64,000 nt of DNA from WHSW01 sp963781265 (GCA_963781265.1 CAWAFH010000018.1:496001-560000); one strand, 5' to 3'. Numbered from the stretch's first letter, positions 38,382-46,788 are shown. Notes: generated by a model from the letters alone, not told the origin. Numbers and translations are program-made.

Positions 38382-39008
38382 CTACAGGTCGCCGATCACG
38401 ACCTTGCCGTTGAGCTTCGCCCGCTCGGCGACGTCGCGGGAGCGGGCGACCGCGTCCACCAGGGTGCTGAGCGCGGCGGCGAGGACGCTCATCCGCTCCT
38501 GCTCGGAACGCTCCTCGAGCAGCTCTTGCTTGGTCTCGGCGGGCAGTTCGACCCGGGCGGCGATCGCGTAGGCGTCGTACTCGGCGAGCTCCGGGGGCGG
38601 CTCGCCCCCGACCCTGCGGACCAACTCGGCGAACGCGTCCTGTGCGGCCTCGGCGGCCGCGGTGGGCTCCTTGTCGGCGCCCGCATCGACCGGCTCGACC
38701 TCACCGGCCGGGTAGTCGGGCGCCTCGAACCGGTCGAGCACGCGGAACGGGCGCTCGCCGGTGACGACGATGTTGAGGCGGCCGTCGTCGAACCGCTCGG
38801 TGACCTCGGTGACCCGGGCCTCGCAGCCGATCCGCCGGGCGCCACCGTCGTCGTCGCGGAACACGATCCCGAACGGCTGCTCGTGCTCCAGGCACGTCGC
38901 CACCATGCGCTTGTAGCGCTCCTCGAAGATGTGCAACGGGAGCAACTCTCCCGGCAGCAGGACCAAGGGCAACTCGAAGATCGGCAGCTCGACGCCAGCG
39001 CCCGCCAT
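38382..39008 (-). CDS. LON-substrate-binding-domain protein
   Basis: 208 residues corresponding to the N-terminal PUA-like/LAN domain of Lon protease without ATPase or peptidase parts: 'VELPIFELPLVLLPGELLPLHIFEERYKRM', FGIVFRDDDGGARRIG, 'DGRLNIVVTGERPFRVLDR', and a helical C-terminus. Stand-alone forms occur widely in actinobacteria; function unknown (perhaps substrate adaptor). ATG 39008 lies 7 nt after a TAGACT box. The gene is divergent from the adenylate cyclase with only 26 nt between start codons, so their promoters overlap. Confidence 0.88.
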   Translation of the reverse strand: MAGAGVELPIFELPLVLLPGELLPLHIFEERYKRMVATCLEHEQPFGIVFRDDDGGARRIGCEARVTEVTERFDDGRLNIVVTGERPFRVLDRFEAPDYPAGEVEPVDAGADKEPTAAAEAAQDAFAELVRRVGGEPPPELAEYDAYAIAARVELPAETKQELLEERSEQERMSVLAAALSTLVDAVARSRDVAERAKLNGKVVIGDL

Positions 39009-39015
39009 GCGCCCA

Positions 39016-39025
39016 AGTCTAGGAC
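39016..39025. promoter_or_regulatory. CTAG-centred divergent double -10 element
   Basis: AGTCTAGGAC. On the - strand it reads TAGACT, 7 nt before ATG 39008. On the + strand TAGGAC lies 9 nt before ATG 39035. The 26-bp intergenic space leaves no room for leaders. Confidence 0.6.
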
Positions 39026-39034
39026 CCGGCAACA

Positions 39035-40159
39035 ATGCGGCGGGCGATGGCGGAGATCGACTTCGAATCCGAGGGCCTGCTCGAGGGCGTCGAGGGCCGC
39101 GCGCGCGAGGCGCGGCTGAAGCTGCTGCGCGAGCTGGCCGGCCAGGGCGTCCCGCTTGACGAGCTCCGGGTCGCGGTCGAGGAGCAGCGGCTCGCGGTGC
39201 TCCCGGTCGAGCGGATCCTGAGCGGCGGCGACGAGCGCTTCAACTCGGGCGAGGTCGCCGAGCGCGCCGGGGTCGACCGCGAGTTCCTGGAGCGGGAGTG
39301 GCGGGCGCTCGGGATGGCACTCTCGTCCGACGACGCCGAGATCTACTCCGAGCGTGACGTCGAGGCCGCGGCGCGGGTGCAGCGGTTGCTCGACGCCGGC
39401 ATCCCGGAGGAGGGGGTGCTGGAGATCGCCCGCCTGCTCGGGATGACGATGTCCCAGCTCGCGGCCGCCAACCGGCGCCTGATCGCTGACGCGTTCATGC
39501 GCGAGGGCGACACCGAGTACGACGTCGCGCACCGCTTCGCCGCGGTCGCGGCGGAGTTCCTGCCGCTGATCGGCGAGACGCTCTCCTACACCCTCGCCCT
39601 GCACCTGCGCGAGCAGATCCGCCACGACGCCTTCGACATCGCCGAGCTCTCCTCGGGCCGCCCGGCCGCCGCCGACCAGGTGACGGTCTGCTTCGCCGAC
39701 ATGGTCGGCTTCACTCAGCTCGGCGAGACGCTCGACCCGACCGCGCTCGGCGCCGTGACCGGCCGCCTCGGCGAGCTCGCCGCGTCGGTGGTCGAGCCCC
39801 CGGTGCGGCTGGTGAAGATGATCGGCGACGCGGCGATGGTCGTCGGGCCCGAGCCGGGCCCGGTGGTCGAGGCCGCGCTCGCGCTGGTGGAGGCGGCCGA
39901 GAACGAAGGCGAGGACTTCCCGCTGCTGCGCGCCGGGGTTGCGAGCGGCCAGGCGCTCGCGCGGGCAGGGGACTGGTACGGCCGCCCGGTCAACCTGGCG
40001 AGCCGGGTCACCGCGATCGCGCGCCCGGCGAGCGTCCTGGTCACCGAGCCCGTCCGCGAGGCGCTCGCCGACGAGTACGCCTGGTCGTTCGCGGGCGAGC
40101 GCCGGTTCAAGGGGATCGACGACCGGGTGAAGCTGTATCGCTGCCGCCGGCGCGGCTGA
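39035..40159 (+). CDS. Class III adenylate cyclase with Rv1264-like regulatory domain
   Basis: 374 residues. The N-terminal ~200 residues are all-helical ('ILSGGDERFNSGEVAERAGVDREFLEREWRALG', a MerR-like start, then LGMTMSQLAAANRRLIADAF) and match the autoinhibitory, pH-responsive domain of Mycobacterium Rv1264. The catalytic domain follows: first metal Asp in VTVCFADMVGFTQLGE, second metal Asp in KMIGDAAMVV, and transition-state Asn/Arg in GRPVNLASRVTAIA. Product: cAMP from ATP, probably controlled by acid pH if the Rv1264 analogy holds. ATG 39035 or 39047 can start it. A hairpin at 40182-40204 follows. Confidence 0.92.
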   Translation: MRRAMAEIDFESEGLLEGVEGRAREARLKLLRELAGQGVPLDELRVAVEEQRLAVLPVERILSGGDERFNSGEVAERAGVDREFLEREWRALGMALSSDDAEIYSERDVEAAARVQRLLDAGIPEEGVLEIARLLGMTMSQLAAANRRLIADAFMREGDTEYDVAHRFAAVAAEFLPLIGETLSYTLALHLREQIRHDAFDIAELSSGRPAAADQVTVCFADMVGFTQLGETLDPTALGAVTGRLGELAASVVEPPVRLVKMIGDAAMVVGPEPGPVVEAALALVEAAENEGEDFPLLRAGVASGQALARAGDWYGRPVNLASRVTAIARPASVLVTEPVREALADEYAWSFAGERRFKGIDDRVKLYRCRRRG

Positions 40160-40181
40160 TCGATCCCGCCGCGCCTTGCGT

Positions 40182-40204
40182 AGGCACGGGTGATGGGCGT
40201 GCCT
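40182..40204 (+). terminator. Probable terminator hairpin
   Basis: 7-bp stem AGGCACG/CGTGCCT with a 9-nt loop (40189-40197), 23 nt after the adenylate cyclase stop, followed by TCAGT. No long T tract. Confidence 0.5.
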
Positions 40205-40244
40205 TCAGTAACGGTTTACCCGCTCGCGAGACGCTAGGGACCAG

Positions 40245-41990
40245 ATGGTCCTGCTGATGCTGTTCGCGCTCTTGGCGGGCGCCGCGACGGCCCTCTCGCC
40301 CTGCGTGTTGCCGGTGCTCCCCGCGGTGCTCGGCGCCGGGGTGACCGGCGGCCGGCGGCGCCCGCTCGGCGTCGTCACCGGACTGGTGCTCGCCTTCACC
40401 TTCGCGACGATCGCGCTCGTCTACGTGATCGACGCGCTCGGGCTGCCCGATGGCCTGATCCGCACGCTCGCGATCGTCACGCTGTTCGCGTTCGGGATCA
40501 CGCTGCTGATCCCCGGGCTCGGCGATCGGATCGAGGCGTTCGGCAGCCGGATCGCGCCCGGTCCCGCCCGGGTCGGCGGCGATGGCTTCGGCTCCGGGCT
40601 GCTGCTCGGCGCGAGCCTCGGCCTGGTCTACACGCCGTGCGCCGGGCCGATCCTGGCCGGCGTGATCACGGTCTCGGCCTCGCAGGACTTCACCGCGGGC
40701 AAGCTCGCCGTCGCGTTCGCCTACGCGCTCGGATCCGGCGCCGTCCTCTACGGGCTGATGCTCGGGGGGCGCAAGCTGGTCGACCGGATCAAGCCGGCGC
40801 GCGCCTGGGTGCAGGCCGGGACCGGCGCGGTCATGGTCCTGGTCGCGGTGGCGATGACCGCCGACCTCGACCTCAAGTTCCAGAACGCGATCGCCGACGA
40901 CCTGCCCTCTGTGCTGGTGAACCCCAGCGGCGAGCTCGAAGGCTCGAGCGCGGTCGCCGACGACCTCGCTCGGGTCCGCGGTGGCCACGCCGTGGCGCAG
41001 GAGGGAGGCGGCGCGCAGGCGGACGCCGGCTCGAAGCTGCCCGACTACGGACCGGCGCCCGACTTCGTCGATCCGGGGCAGTGGTTCAACACCGATGGCG
41101 AGCCACTCTCGATCGCCGACCTGACCGACAACCAGGGCCGGGTGGTGCTGATCGACTTCTGGACCTACACCTGCATCAACTGCATCCGCACCCTGCCGTA
41201 CGTGAAGTCCTGGGACGCGGCGTACCGCGATCACGGGCTGACCGTGGTCGGGGTCCACTCGCCCGAGTTCGCATTCGAGAAGGACGCCGGCAACGTCGAG
41301 GACGCGATCGACCGCTACGGCATCGTGTACCCCGTGGTCCAGGACAACGACCTCGGCACCTGGAACGCGTTCGCGAACCAGTACTGGCCGGCCAAGTACC
41401 TGATCGACGCGAACGGCCACGTCCGCTACGTGCACTTCGGCGAGGGCGACTACGACCAGACCGAGAAGGCGATCCGCTCCCTGCTCGCCGAGGCCGGCGA
41501 CGCGAAGCTCGGTGCCGAGGCGAGGCCCGAGGGTGAGGTCGAGACCGCCGACCGCGACCTGCGCACGCCGGAGACGTACCTCGGTACCGCGCGGGCGCAG
41601 GGCTGGATCAACGGGCCGCAGCCCGGCAGCAAGGACTACGGCGAGCTCGACACGGCGAAGCTCGCGCTGAACCAGTTCGGCTACGGAGGTGACTGGGAGA
41701 TCGACGACGAGACCGCGACCGCGGGCGACGCGGCGACGATCGGGCTCGGCTTCAAGGCCCGGCGCGTCTTCCTCGTGCTCGGCTCGCCCGACGGGCCGCG
41801 CCGGGTCGATGTCCTGCTCGACGGCAAGCCGATCGCCAACGCGGACGCCGGCGACGACGTCACCGACGCCACCGCGACGATCGACGAGCAGCGCCTCTAC
41901 CGGCTCGTCGACCTGCCCGAGGCGGGCGAGCACACGCTCGAACTGCGCTTCGACGACGGCATCGAGGGCTACGCCTTCACCTTCGGCTGA
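40245..41990 (+). CDS. dipZ: DipZ-type CcdA/thioredoxin fusion
   Basis: 581 residues. The N-terminal CcdA/DsbD-like membrane domain (~1-210, six helices) has redox cysteines in 'ALSPCVLPVLPAVLGAG' and VYTPCAGPILAGVI. An AhpC/TSA-type thioredoxin domain follows, with FWTYTCINCIRTLPY (Cys310 and Cys313). The C-terminal ~150-residue beta-sandwich is typical of mycobacterial DipZ. The protein carries electrons across the membrane to reduce extracytoplasmic disulfides, for example in cytochrome c maturation. ATG 40245 lies downstream of a CTAGGGAC sequence, and no Shine-Dalgarno sequence is seen. The next gene is separate. Confidence 0.94.
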   Translation: MVLLMLFALLAGAATALSPCVLPVLPAVLGAGVTGGRRRPLGVVTGLVLAFTFATIALVYVIDALGLPDGLIRTLAIVTLFAFGITLLIPGLGDRIEAFGSRIAPGPARVGGDGFGSGLLLGASLGLVYTPCAGPILAGVITVSASQDFTAGKLAVAFAYALGSGAVLYGLMLGGRKLVDRIKPARAWVQAGTGAVMVLVAVAMTADLDLKFQNAIADDLPSVLVNPSGELEGSSAVADDLARVRGGHAVAQEGGGAQADAGSKLPDYGPAPDFVDPGQWFNTDGEPLSIADLTDNQGRVVLIDFWTYTCINCIRTLPYVKSWDAAYRDHGLTVVGVHSPEFAFEKDAGNVEDAIDRYGIVYPVVQDNDLGTWNAFANQYWPAKYLIDANGHVRYVHFGEGDYDQTEKAIRSLLAEAGDAKLGAEARPEGEVETADRDLRTPETYLGTARAQGWINGPQPGSKDYGELDTAKLALNQFGYGGDWEIDDETATAGDAATIGLGFKARRVFLVLGSPDGPRRVDVLLDGKPIANADAGDDVTDATATIDEQRLYRLVDLPEAGEHTLELRFDDGIEGYAFTFG

Positions 41991-42009
41991 GCGTCGCTCG
42001 CCGACGGTC

Positions 42010-42015
42010 TACGCT
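42010..42015 (+). promoter_or_regulatory. -10 box of a leaderless promoter
   Basis: TACGCT ends 6 nt before the ATG at 42022. Confidence 0.55.
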
Positions 42016-42021
42016 GACGGC

Positions 42022-42294
42022 ATGTGCAGGAACATTCGGACACTCCACAATTTCCAGCCTCCGGCGACCGCGGAGGAAATCCACGACGCAGCGCTTCAGT
42101 ACGTGCGCAAGATCAGCGGGTCGACCAAGCCCTCGCAGGCGAACGCCGAGGCGTTCGACCGGGCGGTCGAGCGGATCACGGCCGCGACCGCGGATCTGCT
42201 CGACGAGCTGACGACGACGGCGCCGCCGAAGGATCGCGAGGCCGAAGCGGCCAAGCGCCGGGCTCGCGCCGAGAAGCGCTTCGCGACTGCCTGA
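42022..42294 (+). CDS. DUF2277-family protein
   Basis: 90 residues. The N-terminus MCRNIRTLHNFQPPATAEEI is the hallmark of DUF2277, a family of ~80-95 residues conserved in actinobacteria and proteobacteria. A helical core QYVRKISGSTKPSQANAEAF and a basic C-terminal helix with Arg/Lys/Ala follow. Function unknown; the related archaeal/actinobacterial literature offers no role. Leaderless start: TACGCT 6 nt before ATG. It is convergent with the SnoaL-like gene at 42310. Confidence 0.9.
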   Translation: MCRNIRTLHNFQPPATAEEIHDAALQYVRKISGSTKPSQANAEAFDRAVERITAATADLLDELTTTAPPKDREAEAAKRRARAEKRFATA

Positions 42295-42309
42295 GCGGCC
42301 GGCCGCGAC

Positions 42310-42681
42310 CTAGGCAGGGCGAAAGCCCGAGCAGAGCACGCGCATCCAGTCGATCCGGCCGTCGCGCTCGGTGTAGTAGGCCTGCTGTTCGACGACGAAC
42401 GGCCCTTCGTCGTCGACGCCGCGCAGCAGGTAGGCGACGCGCTCGCGGTCCGAGACCCGTGCCGACTCGACCTCGACCAGCTCGTCGAGTCGGTCCGACT
42501 CCTCGAACCATTGCGAGAGCACCTCGCCGATCACCGCGGCTGCGCCGTGCGCTTCCCAATTGCGGTTCGGGGTCAGGGCGCGGAAGTCGACCTCCGGGTC
42601 GAGCAGCTCGCCGATTCGCTCGTAGTCCTTCCGCGCGAGCGCCTCGGCGAACTCACTGCCCAGCGTCGATCCGGGTTCCAC
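42310..42681 (-). CDS. SnoaL/NTF2-like fold protein
   Basis: 123 residues with the NTF2-like pattern: helix 'FAEALARKDYERIGELLDPEVDFRALTP', central strands, and the C-terminal EQQAYYTERDGRIDWMRVLCSGF. It is similar in kind to, but clearly different in sequence from, the 5037 gene. No catalytic assignment. GTG 42681 is chosen because TAGGGT (- strand 42693-42688) lies 6 nt upstream, the leaderless spacing. It is followed (downstream, - strand) by the convergent DUF2277 gene. Confidence 0.82.
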   Translation of the reverse strand: MEPGSTLGSEFAEALARKDYERIGELLDPEVDFRALTPNRNWEAHGAAAVIGEVLSQWFEESDRLDELVEVESARVSDRERVAYLLRGVDDEGPFVVEQQAYYTERDGRIDWMRVLCSGFRPA

Positions 42682-42687
42682 GTGCCG

Positions 42688-42693
42688 ACCCTA
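42688..42693 (-). promoter_or_regulatory. -10 box of a leaderless promoter
   Basis: TAGGGT on the - strand, 6 nt before the GTG at 42681. Confidence 0.5.
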
Positions 42694-42705
42694 ACGTCCC
42701 GGCGC

Positions 42706-42780
42706 CTAGAAGACGCGGCGGAACAGGTACAGGGCGAGCAGGACGAGGACGATGATGATCAGGATCGTGACCACGGACAT
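42706..42780 (-). CDS. 24-residue single-helix membrane micropeptide
   Basis: Reads MSVVTILIIIVLVLLALYLF followed by RRVF and a stop: a short polar start, one strongly hydrophobic helix, and a dibasic cytoplasmic end. ATG 42780 has an excellent ribosome-binding site (GAAGGGA, 5 nt spacing), which is unusual in this window and supports translation. Its composition resembles small hydrophobic proteins that modulate membrane complexes; the partner is unknown. It lies between the SnoaL-like gene and the methyltransferase gene. Confidence 0.7.
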   Translation of the reverse strand: MSVVTILIIIVLVLLALYLFRRVF

Positions 42781-42904
42781 GTAATTCCCTTCGTTGTGTC
42801 CGCAGCAGTTACCCCGCCGGGGGGTCTCAAAGCCGCCGGTCGGCGCGACGACCGAATGATTTTGCGGGGGGCCGACCGGACCCCTTCAGGAGAGGAAGGC
42901 GTCC

Positions 42905-43825
42905 TCAGGCGGGCTTGCGGGCGCTCAGGACGAGGTTGTAGAAGAGCTCCGGCGGCAGCCGCGGCTCGAGCAGCGAGGTGTCGAGGCGCTGCAGCGCGAT
43001 GTAGCTGCGGTAGGCGAAGTGGCGCCAGCGAAACGGCACCTCCGCCGGCTCGGCGGTTGCCTCGAGGGAGCGCAGCCACCAGCCGTAGGCGTTCGCGACC
43101 AGCTCCTCGCCGCGCAGCCGCACGTGCTCGAGGCCGGCGAGCTCGGCGAACGCGCGCAGGTCGGCGGGGGCGAAGGCGTGCACGTCCACCTCCGGCTCGA
43201 GCTCGTGGCCGTCCTTCACCGGGCCCTCGGCGACCCAGCCGGCCGGCGAAGCGCCGACGAGCCGCCGCCAGGCGGGCGCGACCAGGTGGCCGGCGCGCTT
43301 CGGCAGCGCCGCGAGCCGGTCGCCGTAGCGCGACGGCTCGCCGCAGAAGGCGACCGTGCCGCCGGGGCGCAGGACGCGGCGGAACTCTGAGAAGGCGCGC
43401 TCGAGGTCGGGGATGTGGTGGAGCACCGCGTGGCCGAAGACGAGGTCGAAGCTGGCGTCCGCGAACGGCAGAACCTCGGCCTCGGCGCAGACCGTCTCGA
43501 CCTCGAGCCCGAGGTCGGCCGCGCTCCGCTCGAGCCGAGCGAGCATGCCGGGTGAGATGTCGGTCGCGGTCGAGCGCCCGATCAGCCCCAGCTGCAGGAG
43601 GTTGAGCGAGAAGTAGCCGGTCCCGGAGCCGATCTCGAGCGCCTCGGCGAACGGCCGCTGCGGCTCGGCGCCGAGCGCCTTGACGAGCTTCGCGTGCACC
43701 TGCTCCTGGCCGACCGGGCCGTAGTCGATTCCCCACTTGCAGTCGTATTCGTCGGCGGCGGCGTCGTGGTAGCGGGTGTTGACGTCCTTGATGCGGTCGG
43801 GCTTGGCGGTCGGGGGGGCCGGCAT
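42905..43825 (-). CDS. Class I SAM-dependent methyltransferase
   Basis: 306 residues. SAM-binding motif I 'EALEIGSGTGYFSLNL', acidic motif II around VETVCAEAEVLPFADASFDLV, and post-motif 'HAVLHHIPDLERAFSEFRRVLRPGG' place it in the Methyltransf_11/ubiE-like group. A C-terminal ~90 residues with 'HFAYRSYIALQRLDTSLLE' may form the substrate lid. The substrate is unknown. ATG 43825 lies 9 nt after TACTAT (- strand 43840-43835), an especially good -10 box. It is divergent from the 43877 methyltransferase with 51 nt between starts. Confidence 0.88.
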   Translation of the reverse strand: MPAPPTAKPDRIKDVNTRYHDAAADEYDCKWGIDYGPVGQEQVHAKLVKALGAEPQRPFAEALEIGSGTGYFSLNLLQLGLIGRSTATDISPGMLARLERSAADLGLEVETVCAEAEVLPFADASFDLVFGHAVLHHIPDLERAFSEFRRVLRPGGTVAFCGEPSRYGDRLAALPKRAGHLVAPAWRRLVGASPAGWVAEGPVKDGHELEPEVDVHAFAPADLRAFAELAGLEHVRLRGEELVANAYGWWLRSLEATAEPAEVPFRWRHFAYRSYIALQRLDTSLLEPRLPPELFYNLVLSARKPA

Positions 43826-43834
43826 GGGCTCGGG

Positions 43835-43840
43835 ATAGTA
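43835..43840 (-). promoter_or_regulatory. -10 box of a leaderless promoter
   Basis: TACTAT on the - strand, 9 nt before ATG 43825. Confidence 0.55.
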
Positions 43841-43862
43841 GGTGCTCGAGGCGCTCAGGCAC

Positions 43863-43868
43863 TACGGT
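43863..43868 (+). promoter_or_regulatory. -10 box of a leaderless promoter
   Basis: TACGGT ends 8 nt before the GTG at 43877. Confidence 0.5.
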
Positions 43869-43876
43869 CAAGCGCC

Positions 43877-44638
43877 GTGGAAGAGGTCCACCTGCAGCAA
43901 GACCAGCCGCCCGGCGTGCCGCCGCTGTCGCTCACCGGCGAGCGCACCCTGCCCGATGTGCCGGAGGAGAACTACTGGTATCGGCGCCATCTGGTCGTCT
44001 ACGAGTGGATCGCCGAGCGCGTCCGCGGCGCCGTGGTCGCCGACCTCGCGTGCGGTGAGGGCTACGGCTCGGACGTGCTCGCCGGGCGCGCCGCCGAGGT
44101 CGTCGGGGTCGATGCGAACCCGGAGGCACACGAGCACGCGAAGGCGCGCTACCGGCGCTCCAACCTGCGCTTCGAGCGCACCCTGGTCGAGAGCTTCGAC
44201 GAGCGCTGCGACGCGATCGTCTTCCTGCAGACGATCGAGCACGTCGAGCGCCCGGCCGAGCTCCTCGCGCACTTCTCGGCGCTGGCCCCGGTCTCCTACG
44301 TGTCGACCCCGAACCGCCTGACCCTCGCCCCCGCGGGCGCCGAGAAATCCGAGAACCCCTGGCACCTGCGCGAGTACACGGCCGCCGAGTACCGCGAGCT
44401 GGTGGCGCCGCAGTTCGAGTCGGTCGAGATCTACGGCCTCTTTCACGCCGGAAAGCTGCGCCTGCACGAGCTCGCGCTGAAGGCGGGCTGGGACCGCGTC
44501 CACCCGGCGCTCGGGCTGACCAAGCGCTTCTACGGCCGCTTCGTCCCGGCGATCTCGGCCGCCGACTTCACGCTGCGCCACGAGGGCGAGTGCGAGCTCG
44601 ACCGGGCCCTCGACTTCATCGCCGTCTGCAGGTCATGA
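43877..44638 (+). CDS. SAM-dependent methyltransferase (MGLP-cluster, Rv3030-like)
   Basis: 253 residues. It opens LSLTGERTLPDVPEENYWYRRHL, then has SAM motif I 'VADLACGEGYGSDVLAGRA', 'VVGVDANPEAHEHAKARY', IVFLQTIEHVERPAELL and 'STPNRLTLAP' with HLREYTAAEY. This T-G-E-R-x-x-P opening and the tight coupling to a GH57 gene match mycobacterial Rv3030, a predicted methyltransferase of the methylglucose lipopolysaccharide pathway. GTG 43877 is 8 nt after a TACGGT box. The stop overlaps the next ATG by 4 nt (ATGA). Confidence 0.88.
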   Translation: MEEVHLQQDQPPGVPPLSLTGERTLPDVPEENYWYRRHLVVYEWIAERVRGAVVADLACGEGYGSDVLAGRAAEVVGVDANPEAHEHAKARYRRSNLRFERTLVESFDERCDAIVFLQTIEHVERPAELLAHFSALAPVSYVSTPNRLTLAPAGAEKSENPWHLREYTAAEYRELVAPQFESVEIYGLFHAGKLRLHELALKAGWDRVHPALGLTKRFYGRFVPAISAADFTLRHEGECELDRALDFIAVCRS

Positions 44639-46092
44639 GCCAAGCGGCTCGCGGACCCGCCGGGGGCGGACGCGAAGCGGAGCACACCGGCGGCGTTGGT
44701 TCGCTCGCGGTCGTGCTCCACAGCCACATGCCCTACGTCGAGGGCTTCGGCACCTACCCGTTCGGCGAGGAGTGGCTGTTCGACGCGGTGATCCGTTCCT
44801 ACGCCCCGCTCACGGAGGTCGCCGAGCGGCTGACGTTCACGGTCAGCCCGGTGCTCGCCGACCAACTCGAGGCCGAGGGCGTTGGTGAGCGACTGCTCGA
44901 GTTCTGCCGCCGCTTCAGGGTCGGGTCCGCCGAGGCCGACGCCGCCGACGTCGACGAGCCGCTGCGCGCGGCCTGCCTCGCCGAGGCGGAGCGCTACACC
45001 GCCGCGCTGGAGCGCCTCGAGCGCTTCGACGGTGACCTGGTGGCGATGTTCGCCGCACCCGCCGCGGCCGGCCGCGTCGAGCTCATGGCCGGCTCGGCGA
45101 CGCACGCCGTGCTGCCGATGCTCGCCACCCGCCAGGCGCGCAAGCTGCAGCTCGACGCCGGGCTGCGCTCGCACCGGCGCCGGTTCGGGGCGCCCCGCGG
45201 CCTGTGGCTGGCGGAGTGCGCGTTCGAGCCGGGGCTCGACCGGCTGCTCGCCGAGCAGGGGCTCCAGTACTTCTGCACCGATCAGAGCGATCACGAGGCG
45301 CCGCTCGACGCGCTCGCGCCGGTTGCCGGGCAGGCCGGGACGCTCGCGTTCACGATCGATTGGGAGGCGATCCAGTGGCTGTGGGCGCTGGACGGTTACC
45401 CGTCGGACCCCGGCTTCGCCGACTTCCACCACAAGTCGCTGCGCGGGATCCGGCCGTGGACGATCGCGGGGGAGCCCTACGACCCGGAGCCGGCCGACGC
45501 CCGCGCCCGGGAGCTCGGGCGCGAGTTCTGCGCCGCGCTCGCGGCGCGCCTGGGGACCTACGCGCAGGAGCGCGGCCGCCCGGGGCTCGTCGTGTTCGCG
45601 ATCGACACCGAGCTGCTCGGCCACTGGTGGTGGGAGGGCCCCTCGTGGCTGGCCGCGGTGCTCGAGTCGGCGGCCGACCACGGGATCGAGCTGGTCACGC
45701 TCGCGGAGGCCGCGGCCCTCCACCCGCCCGAGGAGCGCCCCCTGCGGCGCACGACGTGGGGGGAGGGAAAGGATCTGCGCACGTGGGACTCGCCCGAGGT
45801 CGCCGACATGGCCTGGGCCGCGCGCCGGCTCGAGCTGCGGGCGCTGCGCGGACTCGGCCGCGGCCTGCGCGGGGCCGCTGCCGAGCGCGCGGTGCGCGAG
45901 CTGCTGGCGGTCCAGGCGAGCGACTGGGCCTTCCTCGACCGTCGCGCTCAGGCCGGCGACTATGCGTGGCAACGCAGCACCGGTCACGCGAGCTCGTTGC
46001 TCGAGGCCATCAACTCCCGCTCCGACCCGCCCGAACCGCGGTTGCGAAACCTGGCGCCGGATCTGAGCCTCAGCCCGCTGCTCGAGCCCTAG
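44635..46092 (+). CDS. GH57 1,4-alpha-glucan branching enzyme (Rv3031-like)
   Basis: 485 residues. N-terminal GH57 motif 'AVVLHSHMPYVEGFGTYPFGEEWLFDA', the nucleophile Glu in LWLAECAFEPGLD, the acid/base Asp in AIDTELLGHWWWEG, and the C-terminal DUF1957 helical part with 'WAFLDRRAQAGDYAWQRSTGHA'. It makes alpha-1,6 branches in alpha-1,4-glucans. In mycobacteria the homologue (Rv3031) is encoded between a methyltransferase and a GT4 enzyme (Rv3032). Here the methyltransferase is directly upstream, but the GT4 gene is 8.6 kb further on, after a block of unrelated stress-type genes. Confidence 0.93.
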   Translation: MSQAARGPAGGGREAEHTGGVGSLAVVLHSHMPYVEGFGTYPFGEEWLFDAVIRSYAPLTEVAERLTFTVSPVLADQLEAEGVGERLLEFCRRFRVGSAEADAADVDEPLRAACLAEAERYTAALERLERFDGDLVAMFAAPAAAGRVELMAGSATHAVLPMLATRQARKLQLDAGLRSHRRRFGAPRGLWLAECAFEPGLDRLLAEQGLQYFCTDQSDHEAPLDALAPVAGQAGTLAFTIDWEAIQWLWALDGYPSDPGFADFHHKSLRGIRPWTIAGEPYDPEPADARARELGREFCAALAARLGTYAQERGRPGLVVFAIDTELLGHWWWEGPSWLAAVLESAADHGIELVTLAEAAALHPPEERPLRRTTWGEGKDLRTWDSPEVADMAWAARRLELRALRGLGRGLRGAAAERAVRELLAVQASDWAFLDRRAQAGDYAWQRSTGHASSLLEAINSRSDPPEPRLRNLAPDLSLSPLLEP

Positions 46093-46170
46093 CCGAACGA
46101 TCGGGGAACCGTAGTCGTCGCCGATCCGAACCGGTGGGTCACTACCGATGTCGCCGCTCGCGGGCGAGCC

Positions 46171-46176
46171 TAGGAT
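46171..46176 (+). promoter_or_regulatory. -10 box at the head of the dormancy-type gene block
   Basis: TAGGAT, about 57 nt before GTG 46233, giving a ~50-nt leader with a real ribosome-binding site, unlike the leaderless genes around. Confidence 0.45.
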
Positions 46177-46232
46177 CGAATCACCGTGGCGAGATCCCGC
46201 CCGGTCACAACCCGATCAGCGAGGAGAGGGCC

Positions 46233-46706
46233 GTGTCCGGACCAATCGACATGTTGTGTGGATATCTCGACGAGAACGGGGTCGAGTACGAGGTCGTCGA
46301 GCACCCCGAGCGCTTCACGGCCGCGTCTGAGGCGCGTGCGTCGGGGGTCAGCCCCGAGAACGCCGTGAAGGACGTCGTCCTCAAGAGCGGCGGAACCTAC
46401 ATCGTCGCCGTCATCCCGGCCTCCGAGCGACTCGACCTGCAGAAGGTTCGCGTCTTGCTGAAGACGGACGAGCGACCGTCTCTCGCCAGTGAGACGGAGA
46501 TCGCCGCGCGCTTCCCCGAGTACGAAGTCGGCGCGCTGCCGCCGTTCGCCCCGATCCATCAGCTCCCGGAGATCGTCGACCGCCGCCTGCTCGATCATTC
46601 TCGCGTGCTGTGCTCCGGGGGCGATCATCGCCATTCGCTGAGGGTCGATCCGTCGGACATCGTCCGTCTTGGCGACGCCACGGTCGCCGACCTCTGCCAG
46701 GAGTAA
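46233..46706 (+). CDS. YbaK/ProX-type aminoacyl-tRNA deacylase-like protein
   Basis: 157 residues. The YbaK/EbsC fold is shown by 'YLDENGVEYEVVEHPERFTAASEA', NAVKDVVLKSGGTYIVAVIPASERLDLQKV (key Lys in V-K-D-V-V-L and the C-terminal strand) and 'SDIVRLGDATVADLCQ'. Such enzymes hydrolyse mischarged aminoacyl-tRNA (Cys- or Ala-tRNAPro); some are regulatory. GTG 46233 has AGGAGAGG 4 nt upstream. Codon use is less GC-extreme. It is the first gene of a co-directional block reaching to 54636. Confidence 0.85.
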   Translation: MSGPIDMLCGYLDENGVEYEVVEHPERFTAASEARASGVSPENAVKDVVLKSGGTYIVAVIPASERLDLQKVRVLLKTDERPSLASETEIAARFPEYEVGALPPFAPIHQLPEIVDRRLLDHSRVLCSGGDHRHSLRVDPSDIVRLGDATVADLCQE

Positions 46707-46788
46707 GCGCCGGTGGTCGCTCCACGCACGGGGGGACCGACGGTGCCCCGGGCCACCCGGGCGGGCGCCTGAGGCCGGGCGGCGCGCG

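Noticed and set aside
46093..46232. DosR-type operator upstream of the stress block
   Set aside because: No GGGACT-N-AGTCCC-like sequence was found; only a weak ATCGG...CCGAT symmetry is present.
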